Below, piece by piece: positions 50,671 through 60,301 of a DNA stretch of 64,000 nucleotides. Source of the stretch: Nodularia sp. (in: cyanobacteria) (GTDB lineage: Bacteria > Cyanobacteriota > Cyanobacteriia > Cyanobacteriales > Nostocaceae); NCBI GenBank assembly GCA_007692755.1, contig REBL01000139.1, forward strand, positions 1 to 64,000, written 5' to 3'. Within the stretch, counting starts at the first letter, position 1. Each line of letters opens with the position of its first letter. The notes under the pieces were generated by a model, which saw only the letters and a list, made by a program, of their open reading frames with translations, was not told the origin of the DNA and searched no databases. Position numbers and translations under genes: made by a program.

Positions 50671-51791
50671 TGCGGATTGTGATCGCACGGACAATGGCTG
50701 AATTCAGCATTGATGTTTATACCAATGGCTTGATTTCCGGTTTAAAAGCTGTTCGTCCAGATTGGGAGATTATCGAACTCGCACCCCGTTCTTTTGATAG
50801 AAGTAGTTCCTCTTGGTCTCTCAGAATCCAAAAATACTACGAACGCTTTTGGCGCTATCCTCAAAAAGTTAAGCAGCAAGTAGCAGATATTTACCATATC
50901 ATTGAACCCTGCGACGCTCATCTAGTTTATTCATTGAAAAAAACTGATAAGCCAACTGTCGTAACTTGTCATGATCTCATTAACTTTTTCTACCCTGATA
51001 ATCTTCAAGGTTCTGTACAATTACCGCTGATCAGTAGAAATGCATGGCTATACTCTGTTAAAGGTATGAAATTTGCCGATTGTATTATTGCAGTTTCTAC
51101 TGCGACAGCTAAAGATACAACTCAGATACTGAATATTGATCCGGCACGTATTGCTGTAATTCCTAATGCTGTTGAATCAATATTTCAACCTTTACTTCCA
51201 GAAAAAATTGAATCTTTTCGCAAACAGCAAGGAATTTCATCTGCAACGATTTGTCTGCTAAATGTCGGAGCAAATCATCCGCGTAAAAATATTTCTACTA
51301 TTCTTCAAGCAGTAGAAATTTTAATCCAGAAAGGATTGCCAATCCAATTTTGGAAAGTTGGGGCAAATTTTACAGATAAGCAGAAACAATTCATAGAAAA
51401 CTCAGGAATTAGTAGCCATATTAAATATTTGGCAAAACCAAATAAAGCCACTCTAGTGCAAATCTACAACGCTGCTGATATTCTGATGGCTCCTTCACTG
51501 CATGAAGGTTTTGGAATAACTATTTTAGAAGCAATGGCTTGTGGAACTCCAGTAATTACATCAAATATTTCTGCCATGCCTGAAGTTATAGGAGAGGCTG
51601 GAGTATTGGTTAATCCACAAGATGAAAAAGAAATAGCAAACGCAGTAATTCATCTTCATGAAAATCCTATTAGCTACCAAGCACTAATTCAAAAAAGTTT
51701 AACCAGAGCTAAATTATTTACTTGGGAAAAGACAGCAGAAAACATTGCTAAAACTTATGAAGAATTAATGAAAACTAGAAAAATTTCTTAG
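50670..51791 (+). CDS. Family 4 glycosyltransferase
   Basis: A 373-residue GT-B enzyme whose ATG overlaps the previous stop codon. Features: TVVTCHDLINFFYPDN in the acceptor half, IAVIPNAVESIFQPLLPEK, LLNVGANHPRKNISTILQAVEIL, and the donor site ADILMAPSLHEGFGITILEAMACGTPVITSNISAMPEVIGEAG. Fits the mannosyl- or rhamnosyl-transferase type of GT4, but the sugar cannot be assigned. Confidence 0.93.
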   Translation: MRIVIARTMAEFSIDVYTNGLISGLKAVRPDWEIIELAPRSFDRSSSSWSLRIQKYYERFWRYPQKVKQQVADIYHIIEPCDAHLVYSLKKTDKPTVVTCHDLINFFYPDNLQGSVQLPLISRNAWLYSVKGMKFADCIIAVSTATAKDTTQILNIDPARIAVIPNAVESIFQPLLPEKIESFRKQQGISSATICLLNVGANHPRKNISTILQAVEILIQKGLPIQFWKVGANFTDKQKQFIENSGISSHIKYLAKPNKATLVQIYNAADILMAPSLHEGFGITILEAMACGTPVITSNISAMPEVIGEAGVLVNPQDEKEIANAVIHLHENPISYQALIQKSLTRAKLFTWEKTAENIAKTYEELMKTRKIS

Positions 51792-51921
51792 GTGAAAAGA
51801 TGCCAATACTACACTATATGAAAGCTATTTAGTTGTTGCCGAAAAATCCATATCTTCAAGCTCAGATATATGATTTGTAATACTTTTATTTAATTAATTA
51901 AGCAAGTAAGGAAGTAATTAA

Positions 51922-52674
51922 ATGCTCACAATGTCCACAAAAGAATTAGTTAGAAAAATCTTACCTCCTTCAGCTATTATTCATTTAATGGCTGCAATGA
52001 ACTACCGAAATGGTGAACCCGAACTAAAACTACTAAAATCCCTCGTTGATCCAAACAAGAATAGTATTGATATTGGTGCAAATAAAGGTATCTATACTTA
52101 TTTTCTTTCTCGAATATCACATCATGTATTTGCTTACGAACCTAATCCAGAACTTGCAGAATTTATGACTAAATCAGTTTCTTCAAATGTGACTGTCCAT
52201 GCCATTGCTATTTCTAATGAAGAAGGAGAAGCAATTCTATCAGTACCACTCGTTGATAACTTCCTCTATGACCAACTGGGAACTCTGGAAGAAAAGGCTA
52301 CTTATCAAAAGGGGACAACTTATGAAGTTCCCTTAAAACGACTTGATAATCAGGGTCACAGGAATATTGGTTTCATAAAAATTGATGTTGAAGGACATGA
52401 AGAATCTGTAATTGATGGAGCATATAATTTATTGATTACACAACGCCCCAATCTCCTCATTGAAATTGAGCAAAAACATCATCCCGATCAGGATATATCT
52501 GACATATTTTCCAAAATTTTAGACTTGGGTTACGAAGGATACTTTTTTATGAACGGAGAATTTAAGAGTTTGGAGGAATTTTCTCCAGAAAAACATCAAA
52601 ACATTAAAAACTATGCGGGATTATCTTCTTTAGGGAAAACATACATCTGTAATTTTTTATTTAAGCCCCGCTGA
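51922..52674 (+). CDS. FkbM-family methyltransferase
   Basis: A 250-residue protein with the FkbM domain: SIDIGANKGIYTYFLSRISHHVFAYEPNPELAEFM (motif I and the acidic EPNP), followed by NVTVHAIAISNEEGEAIL and IGFIKIDVEGHEESVIDGAYNLL with the family motif KIDVEGHE. FkbM enzymes O-methylate small molecules and, in polysaccharide loci, sugar hydroxyls. Here a role in methylating the glycan is the natural inference. It has 130 bp of upstream DNA, so an internal promoter is possible. Confidence 0.9.
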   Translation: MLTMSTKELVRKILPPSAIIHLMAAMNYRNGEPELKLLKSLVDPNKNSIDIGANKGIYTYFLSRISHHVFAYEPNPELAEFMTKSVSSNVTVHAIAISNEEGEAILSVPLVDNFLYDQLGTLEEKATYQKGTTYEVPLKRLDNQGHRNIGFIKIDVEGHEESVIDGAYNLLITQRPNLLIEIEQKHHPDQDISDIFSKILDLGYEGYFFMNGEFKSLEEFSPEKHQNIKNYAGLSSLGKTYICNFLFKPR

Positions 52675-52780
52675 TGTTACGAGTAAATAACTAATTGATA
52701 AAACAGATATTCTGCATTTTAAAGCCAATACATCCGAATGATATTTGAGCTTTATTCAATAGTTGTGAATTACCAGTATT

Positions 52781-54190
52781 ATGTATTTGCAAAGACCCCC
52801 AACTAAAAAGAAAGAGGGAATAATTGATAATACAAACTTAATTATTTTATCTTTTTGTTCGGTTTTTTATTCGCGCATTTTTTGCTCAATTACTGGCGCT
52901 CCTTCTATCCTTAACCATGCTCACTTCGCAATTATCCCATTTGTTTTAGGAGTTGTATTATTGACAACTCGATCAAAAAATCGCAAACAGATTGCAATTG
53001 CATATTCTTTTTTATGGGGACTTTTGATCTTTCTAGTAGTCGTGTTGGCTAGTGCATTATGGAATAACACAGGCTTGATTAACGCAATTATCTCTTTCAT
53101 GATGCTTGGCGAACCCTTCATATTCCTGCTGGCTATAATCTGTATTCCTATGTCTTCGGAATCTATTGCACGAATTAGAAAGTGGCTAATCTGGTCTGCT
53201 TTGATTAACTTTGTCCTCGCTACTATCCAGAAACCTTTAATTGATGCAGGCAAACTTTATGCTAACGGCTTCGATGGAACCGATGGATGCGGCGGAGTCT
53301 TTTTCGTATCAGGAGCTGGCAATTCTGCCTCAGCTTCGGTATCAGTTGCCTTTGCTCTATACTTTTTCACTAATGAAAAGAATTTTCCTCTATGGAGTAG
53401 AATTTTGGCAATTATTGCTGCTTTTTGGCAAATTCTATTTTCTGATTCCAAACAACTTCTGCTGGCATATATAATTGCCTGGGGTCTTTTAATCATCGTC
53501 CATTCAAAGGATATTGGTAAAACTATCAAACTTCTGGGTGCGATCGCTATTTTCGGATACGGATTTTATTGGTGTGCATACAACGTGGAAGCGTTTATCG
53601 CTTTTACAGCCTGGGCGCGACCGGAACTTTTCGGACCGGATGGTGTAGCTTGGTATACCAAATTTTACTCTGTCCGTGCGATCGCATCTTCTTATGAATC
53701 CTCTCTCAATTGGTTGTTTGGTCTTGGTCCAGGACATACTGTCAGCCGTCTAGGAGCGTGGTTTCTCAAAGATTATTGGTCTATCCTCGGACCACTAGGC
53801 GCTACCACCACTTCCATTGGTCAAGAAGCAACGGACTTTGTGAGTAGTTTTTGGGTTGCTTATAGTTCGAGTCTCTTCAGCCCAACTTTTGGCTGGGCTG
53901 GAATATGGGGAGATTTAGGACTTTTGGGTTTGGGAGGATACCTATTTCTATGCTATTTAGCTTGGCAAAACTTTGGTCTGGATGATTCCTTGAAAATTAC
54001 CCTACTCACTGTTATCGTCCACGGTTTTATGTTTACTCAAATGGAAGAACCGGGCTTCATGCTTTTCATCGCCTTTTTGCTAGGGCTGCCTTGGCAACAA
54101 CGACGACTGAAGAAACAAACAGAAGAGGCTACTAGAGCAGCACACCGACAATTGTCCAAAACTACGGTGTTAATCTCAACAACAGACTGA
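52781..54190 (+). CDS. O-antigen-polymerase-like (Wzy-type) membrane protein
   Basis: A 469-residue protein with about ten to twelve hydrophobic spans (for example IIPFVLGVVLLTT, FLWGLLIFLVVVLAS, LLLAYIIAWGLLIIV, LLGAIAIFGYGFYW, ITLLTVIVHGFMFTQ) and a large loop at about residues 265-385 with FGLGPGHTVSRLG. That layout, and the locus, point to a Wzy/WaaL-type polymerase joining repeat units. Sequence identity in this family is always low, so the assignment rests on topology and context. Confidence 0.78.
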   Translation: MYLQRPPTKKKEGIIDNTNLIILSFCSVFYSRIFCSITGAPSILNHAHFAIIPFVLGVVLLTTRSKNRKQIAIAYSFLWGLLIFLVVVLASALWNNTGLINAIISFMMLGEPFIFLLAIICIPMSSESIARIRKWLIWSALINFVLATIQKPLIDAGKLYANGFDGTDGCGGVFFVSGAGNSASASVSVAFALYFFTNEKNFPLWSRILAIIAAFWQILFSDSKQLLLAYIIAWGLLIIVHSKDIGKTIKLLGAIAIFGYGFYWCAYNVEAFIAFTAWARPELFGPDGVAWYTKFYSVRAIASSYESSLNWLFGLGPGHTVSRLGAWFLKDYWSILGPLGATTTSIGQEATDFVSSFWVAYSSSLFSPTFGWAGIWGDLGLLGLGGYLFLCYLAWQNFGLDDSLKITLLTVIVHGFMFTQMEEPGFMLFIAFLLGLPWQQRRLKKQTEEATRAAHRQLSKTTVLISTTD

Positions 54191-54234
54191 ACAATACTGA
54201 CAGCATATTCTTTAGTTAACTACTTTCTACAAAT

Positions 54235-55497
54235 ATGAAGATTTTAATGTCTGCGTACTCCTGCGAACCAGGTATGGGTTCTGAACCTGGTGTGGGTTGG
54301 AATATTGCCCGAGAAGCCGCTAAATACCATGAAGTCTGGGTACTTACCCGACCCGATGAAAGTCAAGATATCATCAAGGCAGAACTGGCACGCAACCCCA
54401 TCCCAAATCTTCACTTTGTTTATTTCACCCTTCCCTTTTGGACGGATAGCAGACGCTGGGGACAGTCTGGGGGAATGCAACTTCACTATTACCTCTGGCA
54501 AATTCAGGCATACTTTGTCGCCCGTCGCTTGCATCAAAAAATCGACTTTGACTTGATGCACCATGTCACTTTTGTCAAGTATTCCAATCCTTGCTTCCTC
54601 TCACTGCTACCAATTCCTCTAGTTTGGGGTCCATTAGGCGGTGGAGAGTCTGCGCCAGTAAGCTTTTGGCAAGATTTTAGCGTCAAGGGCAAAATTTACG
54701 AAATTGCCCGTAGCGGCGCTCGCTGGTTGGGAGAACAAGACCCATTTGTACGTATTACTGCTAAAAGAAGCGCTGTAGTCCGAGCCACAACCAAGGATAC
54801 AGCCCAGTGCCTCTATAAAATGGGCGCGAATCATGTGCAGATTTTGCCGGAATCAGGGTTATCAGCAGAAGATATAGAGCATCTACAACAATATGAACTA
54901 CCTAATGGGCCAGGAGTCAGATTTATCAGCATGGGTAGACTTTTGCACTGGAAAGGCTTTCATCTAGGATTACGTGCCTTCGCTCAAGCGAATCTACCTA
55001 ATACAGAGTACTGGGTAGTAGGAGATGGACCTGAATTGCAACAACTTCAGACTTTGACATCGGATTTAGGAATTGCTCAAAAAGTGAAATTTTGGGGCAA
55101 GTTGCCTCGTGAGAAAGCTTTAGGTTTATTGAAGGATTCCCATGTGTTAGTTCATCCCAGCTTACATGATTCTGGAGGGTGGGTGTGCATGGAAGCGATG
55201 GCAGCAGCTCGCCCCGTAATCTGTCTAGATTTAGGAGGACCTGCTATTCAAATTACAGAAGAAACTGGCTTTAAAATTTCCGCTGATGAACCATATCAAG
55301 CTGTACGTGACCTAGCGGCGGCAATGATTCATTTAGCTAAAGACCCCGAACTGAAAGTTTCTATGGGTCAGGCAGGCCGGAAACTAGTAAGTGAAAACTA
55401 CAGTTGGCAGGTTGTAGGAGAGCGTCTAAACAAACTTTATCTAGAGACTGCCAGCAGGAAAGTCTCGGAGACTAAAATTATATCTCAAGTTCTTTGA
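54235..55497 (+). CDS. Family 4 glycosyltransferase
   Basis: A 420-residue GT-B enzyme: MKILMSAYSCEPGMGSEPGVGWNIAREAAKYH at the N-terminus (with the glycine-rich acceptor loop), VWGPLGGGESAP in the middle, and the donor half RFISMGRLLHWKGFHLGLRAFA, EYWVVGDGPELQQL and HVLVHPSLHDSGGWVCMEAMAAARPVICLDLGGPAIQI. The SEPGVGWN motif marks a subgroup common in cyanobacterial EPS clusters. It starts 44 bp after the polymerase gene. Confidence 0.92.
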   Translation: MKILMSAYSCEPGMGSEPGVGWNIAREAAKYHEVWVLTRPDESQDIIKAELARNPIPNLHFVYFTLPFWTDSRRWGQSGGMQLHYYLWQIQAYFVARRLHQKIDFDLMHHVTFVKYSNPCFLSLLPIPLVWGPLGGGESAPVSFWQDFSVKGKIYEIARSGARWLGEQDPFVRITAKRSAVVRATTKDTAQCLYKMGANHVQILPESGLSAEDIEHLQQYELPNGPGVRFISMGRLLHWKGFHLGLRAFAQANLPNTEYWVVGDGPELQQLQTLTSDLGIAQKVKFWGKLPREKALGLLKDSHVLVHPSLHDSGGWVCMEAMAAARPVICLDLGGPAIQITEETGFKISADEPYQAVRDLAAAMIHLAKDPELKVSMGQAGRKLVSENYSWQVVGERLNKLYLETASRKVSETKIISQVL

Positions 55498-55564
55498 AGC
55501 TACGTTGAACTCATTAGCTTTTCCAATTTTCATGATCCATAACACACCATAGAACTACCCCAAG

Positions 55565-56746
55565 ATGCATATACTAATTGCTGCTTTACACAGACCTTCA
55601 AACCCAACTGGTGTTTGCAGACACGCTGCAAATCTGGCTCAATGTCTGGCTGATACTCCAGAGGTAAGCAAAGTAACCTTAATTGTAGGCGCATGGCAGA
55701 AGCATTACTTTGAACTATTTTTTCATTCAAAAAAAATTCAGTTAATTAGTGTAGATATTAAGAATAGTTCCTTGGTCAGAAATATTTGGTTTTTATTTGG
55801 TTTACCAAAATTGGTGAAGCGTCTTAGTCCTGATATAGTTCATTTGTCTTTTCCTTTTCCTTTTCTGAGGTCACTTTTTTCATCTCCTGTCGTTTCTACA
55901 ATCCACGATTTGTATCCCTATGAAAAGCCAGAGGTTTTTGGCTATCCCAACGTTATCTTCAATCGTTTATTTTTAAAACAATGTATAGAAAATAGTGATG
56001 GACTTACCTGTGTTTCTCAATCTACACTAAGTAGCCTGAATTCATACTTTCCACATCTTCCATTATCCAAAGAAATTACGGCTATTTATAATTATGTCGA
56101 TTTTAGTCATATTGCTCCTCAGCCACCAGTTGGTTTAGATATTGGCGATAATAATTCGTTTTTGTTATGTGTCGCCCAACACCGTAAAAACAAAAATATA
56201 GATTTATTGCTCCAAACATTTTCTTTGCTAAAGAAAGATGGGTATCTACAAGATGCTAATCAGCTAATAATTGTTGGTAATACAGGCCCAGAAACAGAGA
56301 GTTTATTCAATCTAATTCACAATCTTTCTCTTCAGGAGCAAGTGCTGCTAATTCATGACATTAAGGATAATGAATTATGTTGGTTATATCAAAAATGTAA
56401 ACTTTTTATTGCTGCTTCATCTCAGGAAGGATTTTGTTTACCCTTAGCAGAGGCTTTATATTTTTCGTCTCAGGTAGTTTGCTCTGATATTCCCATATTT
56501 AGAGAAATTGCTGGTTCTAGCTGTTGTTATTGTGACCTTCAAGATAATGCTGTAAAAAATCTCTCACAAGCGATTATTTGTGCTTTAGAACAACCCATAA
56601 ATATAACTACTGATGATTTTCGTTTTTCCAAATTGGAAGTAGCACATCAATATCTAAAATTTTACTCTACATTCGCCTATATCAATCAGACAAGCGCAGA
56701 AATTTTAGACCCGATGCAGAATAGCTTTCAGCCGCCAGAAGTTTGA
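55565..56746 (+). CDS. Family 4 glycosyltransferase
   Basis: A 393-residue GT-B enzyme: MHILIAALHRPSNPTGVCRHAANLAQCL, STIHDLYPYEKPEVFGYPN, FLLCVAQHRKNKNIDLLLQTFSLL and the donor site CKLFIAASSQEGFCLPLAEALYFSSQVVCSDIPIFREIAG, where EGFCLPLAEA is the ExxxxxxxE core. It has lower GC than the upstream GT4 and more AT-rich codons, as does the acyltransferase that follows, which may mark separate acquisition. Confidence 0.9.
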   Translation: MHILIAALHRPSNPTGVCRHAANLAQCLADTPEVSKVTLIVGAWQKHYFELFFHSKKIQLISVDIKNSSLVRNIWFLFGLPKLVKRLSPDIVHLSFPFPFLRSLFSSPVVSTIHDLYPYEKPEVFGYPNVIFNRLFLKQCIENSDGLTCVSQSTLSSLNSYFPHLPLSKEITAIYNYVDFSHIAPQPPVGLDIGDNNSFLLCVAQHRKNKNIDLLLQTFSLLKKDGYLQDANQLIIVGNTGPETESLFNLIHNLSLQEQVLLIHDIKDNELCWLYQKCKLFIAASSQEGFCLPLAEALYFSSQVVCSDIPIFREIAGSSCCYCDLQDNAVKNLSQAIICALEQPINITTDDFRFSKLEVAHQYLKFYSTFAYINQTSAEILDPMQNSFQPPEV

Positions 56747-56784
56747 AATCAAAATAGCCCTATATCAAATTAAGGTATTTGCTC

Positions 56785-57903
56785 ATGGATAAAATTGTGA
56801 ATAAGCAAAGGTTTTTAGGTATTGATCTTTGCCGCGGAATTGCAGCTTTTGCCGTTATTCTTGTGCATTCAGGTGATGAAACTTGGGGTATTCCTGTAAG
56901 TGACCGAGCATTACAGTTTAGATTTTTATTTTATTTCGCTGTCCCATTCTTTCTGGCTACATCTTTCTTTTTTCTTACCCGTAATCTTAGTAAGAATATT
57001 AATTTAGATTTTTTAGTAGTCAAACTTCAACGCATCTTTATACCTTATATTTTTTGGAGCATATTTTATCTATTTTTGAGAACATTATTTTTCTTCTTTA
57101 CTAATCAAACTGATAGGTTAAATCAGTTAGCTCAAGATCCCCTCTCAATTATTTTTTTCGGTGGGGCATCATACCACCTCTATTTTTTACCACTTTTATT
57201 CTCAGGAACTTTATTATTAATCTTATTCAGAAAAATAATCAAACAACAAAATGCGACTCAATTAATGCTTATTATTTTTATTATTAGTATCATTCTTAAT
57301 GAGGTTATAGGATTATCGGGGAATTTGTTTAAATTAAATCCTAATATTGCCTTTTCTGGCTTATTAAACTTGCTTAATACTAATGTAATATATTATCCAG
57401 TGGTTAGATTTTTGCTTGTTCAGCTTGCATGGATTTTGAATTGTCTACCCTACTTTTGTATGGCTGTAATTTTGAACCATCTGCTCTTAAAAATTAAGCT
57501 ATCTGTATTTAAGAATGGAGGTGTATTCCTCTTGTTTGCATCTATATTTATTTATGTTAATTTTATTGGAGAAACTTTTATTTTAAATGAATTAAGCAAG
57601 ATTATTATTGCTTTCTCTTTGTTGCTTGTCGGTATCTGTTTGTCAACTCATTTTAAGGAAAGTAGCATAATTGAAAATTTAGGTAACTGTTCATTTGGAA
57701 TTTACTTGATTCATCCTATTGTCAAAAAAATAATTGGAATTATTTTGACGTTTGCTGTTCCTCAAGTGACTTCTCAAATTACTGTTGTTTCTATGCTATG
57801 CCTTTCTATACCAAGCTTTTTAACGAGTTGGTTACTTGTATCGCAGTTACTAAAAAACAAACAGCTTGCTAAGTATATGTTTGGTATGAGAATTAATTTT
57901 TGA
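56785..57903 (+). CDS. Acyltransferase family 3 (OafA/NodX-like) membrane protein
   Basis: A 372-residue protein with about ten predicted spans. It opens with FLGIDLCRGIAAFAVILVHSGDE, the acyltransferase-3 motif with the conserved His in VHS, then FYFAVPFFLATSFFFLTRN, LQRIFIPYIFWSIFY and the C-terminal NCSFGIYLIHPIV (FGIYLIHP). These enzymes transfer acetyl or other acyl groups onto sugars at the membrane. ATG 56785 follows AAGG; an in-frame TTG lies six bases before. It is the last gene of the polysaccharide operon. Confidence 0.88.
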   Translation: MDKIVNKQRFLGIDLCRGIAAFAVILVHSGDETWGIPVSDRALQFRFLFYFAVPFFLATSFFFLTRNLSKNINLDFLVVKLQRIFIPYIFWSIFYLFLRTLFFFFTNQTDRLNQLAQDPLSIIFFGGASYHLYFLPLLFSGTLLLILFRKIIKQQNATQLMLIIFIISIILNEVIGLSGNLFKLNPNIAFSGLLNLLNTNVIYYPVVRFLLVQLAWILNCLPYFCMAVILNHLLLKIKLSVFKNGGVFLLFASIFIYVNFIGETFILNELSKIIIAFSLLLVGICLSTHFKESSIIENLGNCSFGIYLIHPIVKKIIGIILTFAVPQVTSQITVVSMLCLSIPSFLTSWLLVSQLLKNKQLAKYMFGMRINF

Positions 57904-57992
57904 TTCCTGGAGTTTAGACTACTAATACTTAGATTTTTTCAATAATCAAATCGGATTCCTATAGTTATCATTCTTATTAGTGCTTATTGAGG

Positions 57993-58175
57993 ATGAGTTT
58001 TGACACCATTTTGGAATATTCATCTTTTTATCCCTATAAATGTCTGATTTTATTGTTTATTTGCATTTTTATTTTAGTAATTACCGCTTGTGACAGTGGA
58101 GGGTGCGGAATGTGGATTACTATCTCTAAAGTAATAAACCTAGTGAAAATAAAATACTACTTAAGTCTAAATTAA
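57993..58175 (+). CDS. Possible small lipoprotein (low confidence)
   Basis: A 60-residue frame with one hydrophobic stretch (CLILLFICIFILVITAC) that ends in a lipobox-like VITAC followed by DSGGCGMW. GAGGATG lies at the start, so ATG 57993 has at best a compressed ribosome site. The rest after residue 40 is basic and AT-rich. There is no recognised family; it could be spurious. Confidence 0.3.
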   Translation: MSFDTILEYSSFYPYKCLILLFICIFILVITACDSGGCGMWITISKVINLVKIKYYLSLN

Positions 58176-58272
58176 AACACTATCAAAGTATGAGGTTTTT
58201 CTTGACTAGCGTATAGAGAATGAGAATGTGCCAAAAATATTGTATACATTCTCAAAGTTTCATCATGCCATT

Positions 58273-58488
58273 ATGTTTAAATTTGGTGATTATGTCCTCA
58301 ATCAGCAAACGGGACATCTAGGAAAAGTTATTGGTTACGGACATCAATTAATTAATGATATCCAAACCGTAACTTTGAAAGTTTTAGTAGCTGAAACTAC
58401 CAATTCTCAAAAGTATGAATTTGTAGTGGAAGATGAAATCTCGGCATGGAATCCGTGGTGTGTTGCTTCCAATTTGTATAAGATATAA
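58273..58488 (+). CDS. Small hypothetical protein with beta-rich core
   Basis: A 71-residue protein: MFKFGDYVLNQQTGHLGKVIGYGHQLINDIQTVTLKVLV...VEDEISAW reads as a run of short beta strands similar to small SH3/KOW-like folds (FxxGDxVxxxxTGxxGkVIGYG). The open frame reaches 15 codons further upstream, but the recognisable fold begins at ATG 58273. It lies between the polysaccharide operon and the IS element and may be an independent gene. Function unknown. Confidence 0.55.
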   Translation: MFKFGDYVLNQQTGHLGKVIGYGHQLINDIQTVTLKVLVAETTNSQKYEFVVEDEISAWNPWCVASNLYKI

Positions 58489-58544
58489 ATGTTCAATAAA
58501 GTATCATTACTCATAACTGAAATATATTTCAGCTAGTCATTTTT

Positions 58545-58751
58545 ATGGTGCAAGATATTATTTTTTGTCTAAAAGAAGCTACTTTGTATTTTATTTTAAA
58601 AAAATATTCCACACCCAAAAGTCCTGCTGAATGTTTTGTCAATCCGCCCTGTGGCTGTGGAAATCCGGGAAAGGAGCTAAAGTGTGAAGACTGTACCTAT
58701 TTAGAAGCTTGTTTATCTCACTTTAAACTCGGTCATAAACAAATGCCTTGA
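58545..58751 (+). CDS. Small cysteine-rich protein
   Basis: A 68-residue protein whose second half contains seven cysteines in AECFVNPPCGCGNPGKELKCEDCTYLEACLSHFKLGHKQ. Spacing CxCG...CxxC is compatible with a zinc or iron site. The first 22 residues are hydrophobic (MVQDIIFCLKEATLYFILKK). It is immediately followed by the right end of the IS605-type element: its stop TGA at 58749-58751 forms part of TTGAC, a typical target-type sequence of such elements. Function unknown. Confidence 0.5.
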   Translation: MVQDIIFCLKEATLYFILKKYSTPKSPAECFVNPPCGCGNPGKELKCEDCTYLEACLSHFKLGHKQMP

Positions 58752-58876
58752 CACTCTCCGAGCTAAAGCAACGGAGATTCTTAAGACCTCACGGACTTAA
58801 TATCCTGATTACTCAGGTTTCCAAACTCACCACGTTTGCTCATAGAGCGTGGTGATATCTTTTGGACGTTTAGCTG
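58752..58876 (-). ncRNA. Candidate omega-RNA / right-end guide RNA of TnpB
   Basis: In IS200/IS605 elements a guide RNA derived from the 3' end of the tnpB transcript and the right end directs TnpB. This stretch, downstream of the tnpB stop, contains the two stable stems noted for the element and would form the 3' part of such an RNA; the 5' part would lie in the tnpB coding end. It is inferred from family knowledge; the exact ends are not seen. Confidence 0.45.
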
Positions 58877-60220
58877 TTAAACAGCAAGTTTCGCGGAGTC
58901 CCCACGTACTATTTTCAAACCTCTATCTCTAATGGTCTTTGCTGCACCAATGTCAGCGTGTTCGTGATATCCGCATTTTGTGCAAATGAACTTTTCATGA
59001 TCACGATTTAATTTATCAATATGCCCACAACTTCTGCATTCTTGTGAAGAATATTGAGGATTAATTTTGATTATGACCTTTCCTTGCTTTGCAGCCAGAT
59101 ACTCAATCTTTGAAATTAATTCACCCCAACTTGCATCAGAAATGGCACGATTCAAGCCTTTCTTTCTTGATTGCCCATTTTTGAGAAACCTGCCAGTTGT
59201 TTCATCCACTTTAACTTTGCAACGCTTAAACATCCCAGTGATGTTTAAGTTTTCTATTGCAATAGCATCAACTTTCCTAGATGTTATAGTATTGGCGACA
59301 TTCCACTGGTAAGCTACTCGTTTATCTCTAATTTTCTTATGAAAACGCCCTAACTTATTTGCCGCTTTCTTGCGATTTTTACTACCCCTAACTTTTCTGC
59401 TAACTCGCCTCTGCCTAATTTTTAAAGTACGCCTAGCTTTTCTGTTAGTTGAAAATTTAGGATGATCGATTTGATGCCTATCCGACAAGTGAACAAGTTT
59501 TGTTATTCCTAAGTCGCAACCAAGGACAGAACTAACTTCATTCAGTGGCTTTGATGCGTAATCTGGCACACTTTTATCTTCTATTCTAATCGAAACATAC
59601 CACCCATCTTGACGCTTTCTGAGCGTTGCAGCTTTGATGGTGAATCCATTCGGTATGAACCGGGAATCAAAGAAACGCATCCACCCTAATTTAGGAAGAT
59701 AGATTTTATTTCCTTGAACTTTTATACCCATTTGGTAAGTGAAAGATGTAAAGTTACTCCGATTTTTAAACTTCGCAAAGCCTCTACCATCTCCTGACGG
59801 AGACGCTACGCGAACAAAGAAGTTTTTGTAAGCGGTGTCAAGGCGTTTTACGTTCTGCTGCAACACTGTAGAATCAATTTCGCCAAACCACGGTCTAGCT
59901 TTCTTTAACTCTGGTAATGCAGTTATTTGTATATTTCCAGCATTGCGTCGTGGGTTTCTAGGCTTACCATCTTTATCAGTCTTAGCATCTTTCCAAGGCT
60001 CTCCACTTGCACCATTTTTACTAACCAAACAAGTCAGTGGACTAGCTTCTCCTTTAGTTCTAATGTCACAATAACTTCCCTGAATGAATTGTTGTCCATA
60101 TTGGGCTATTCTGTCAGCCAAATTCCAGTTGTAAGTAGAACGAAGCATATTTAGCCATGCGTCCATTTTATGGAATTGAGTAATATTAGGGCGCAATTTA
60201 AAAACAAAGTTTGTTAACAA
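58877..60220 (-). CDS. tnpB: TnpB RNA-guided endonuclease (IS605 family)
   Basis: A protein of about 447 residues. The N-terminal helical/OrfB_IS605-type region starts FVFKLRPNITQFHKMDAWLNMLRSTYNW; the RuvC motifs are intact: Asp in VLGCDLGITKLVHLSD, Glu in VDAIAIENLNITGMF and Asp in HADIGAAKTIRDRG; the zinc-ribbon is SSQECRSCGHIDKLNRDHEKFICTKCGYHEH (CxxC...CxxC). It should be an active guide-RNA-directed DNA nuclease, ancestral to Cas12. I start at TTG 60220 with GGAGGTGAT upstream; the GTG at 60229 lies inside that ribosome site. The partner TnpA is truncated. Confidence 0.9.
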   Translation of the reverse strand: MLTNFVFKLRPNITQFHKMDAWLNMLRSTYNWNLADRIAQYGQQFIQGSYCDIRTKGEASPLTCLVSKNGASGEPWKDAKTDKDGKPRNPRRNAGNIQITALPELKKARPWFGEIDSTVLQQNVKRLDTAYKNFFVRVASPSGDGRGFAKFKNRSNFTSFTYQMGIKVQGNKIYLPKLGWMRFFDSRFIPNGFTIKAATLRKRQDGWYVSIRIEDKSVPDYASKPLNEVSSVLGCDLGITKLVHLSDRHQIDHPKFSTNRKARRTLKIRQRRVSRKVRGSKNRKKAANKLGRFHKKIRDKRVAYQWNVANTITSRKVDAIAIENLNITGMFKRCKVKVDETTGRFLKNGQSRKKGLNRAISDASWGELISKIEYLAAKQGKVIIKINPQYSSQECRSCGHIDKLNRDHEKFICTKCGYHEHADIGAAKTIRDRGLKIVRGDSAKLAV

Positions 60221-60301
60221 ATATATCACCTCCCTGTTGTCTATTAGCTTACTAGACTATACACTACATATATACAAAATGCCATCAGCAAATACGAAGA
60301 G

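Noticed and set aside
54244-54564. 106-residue minus-strand frame
   Set aside because: Antisense to a clear GT4 gene; no independent support.
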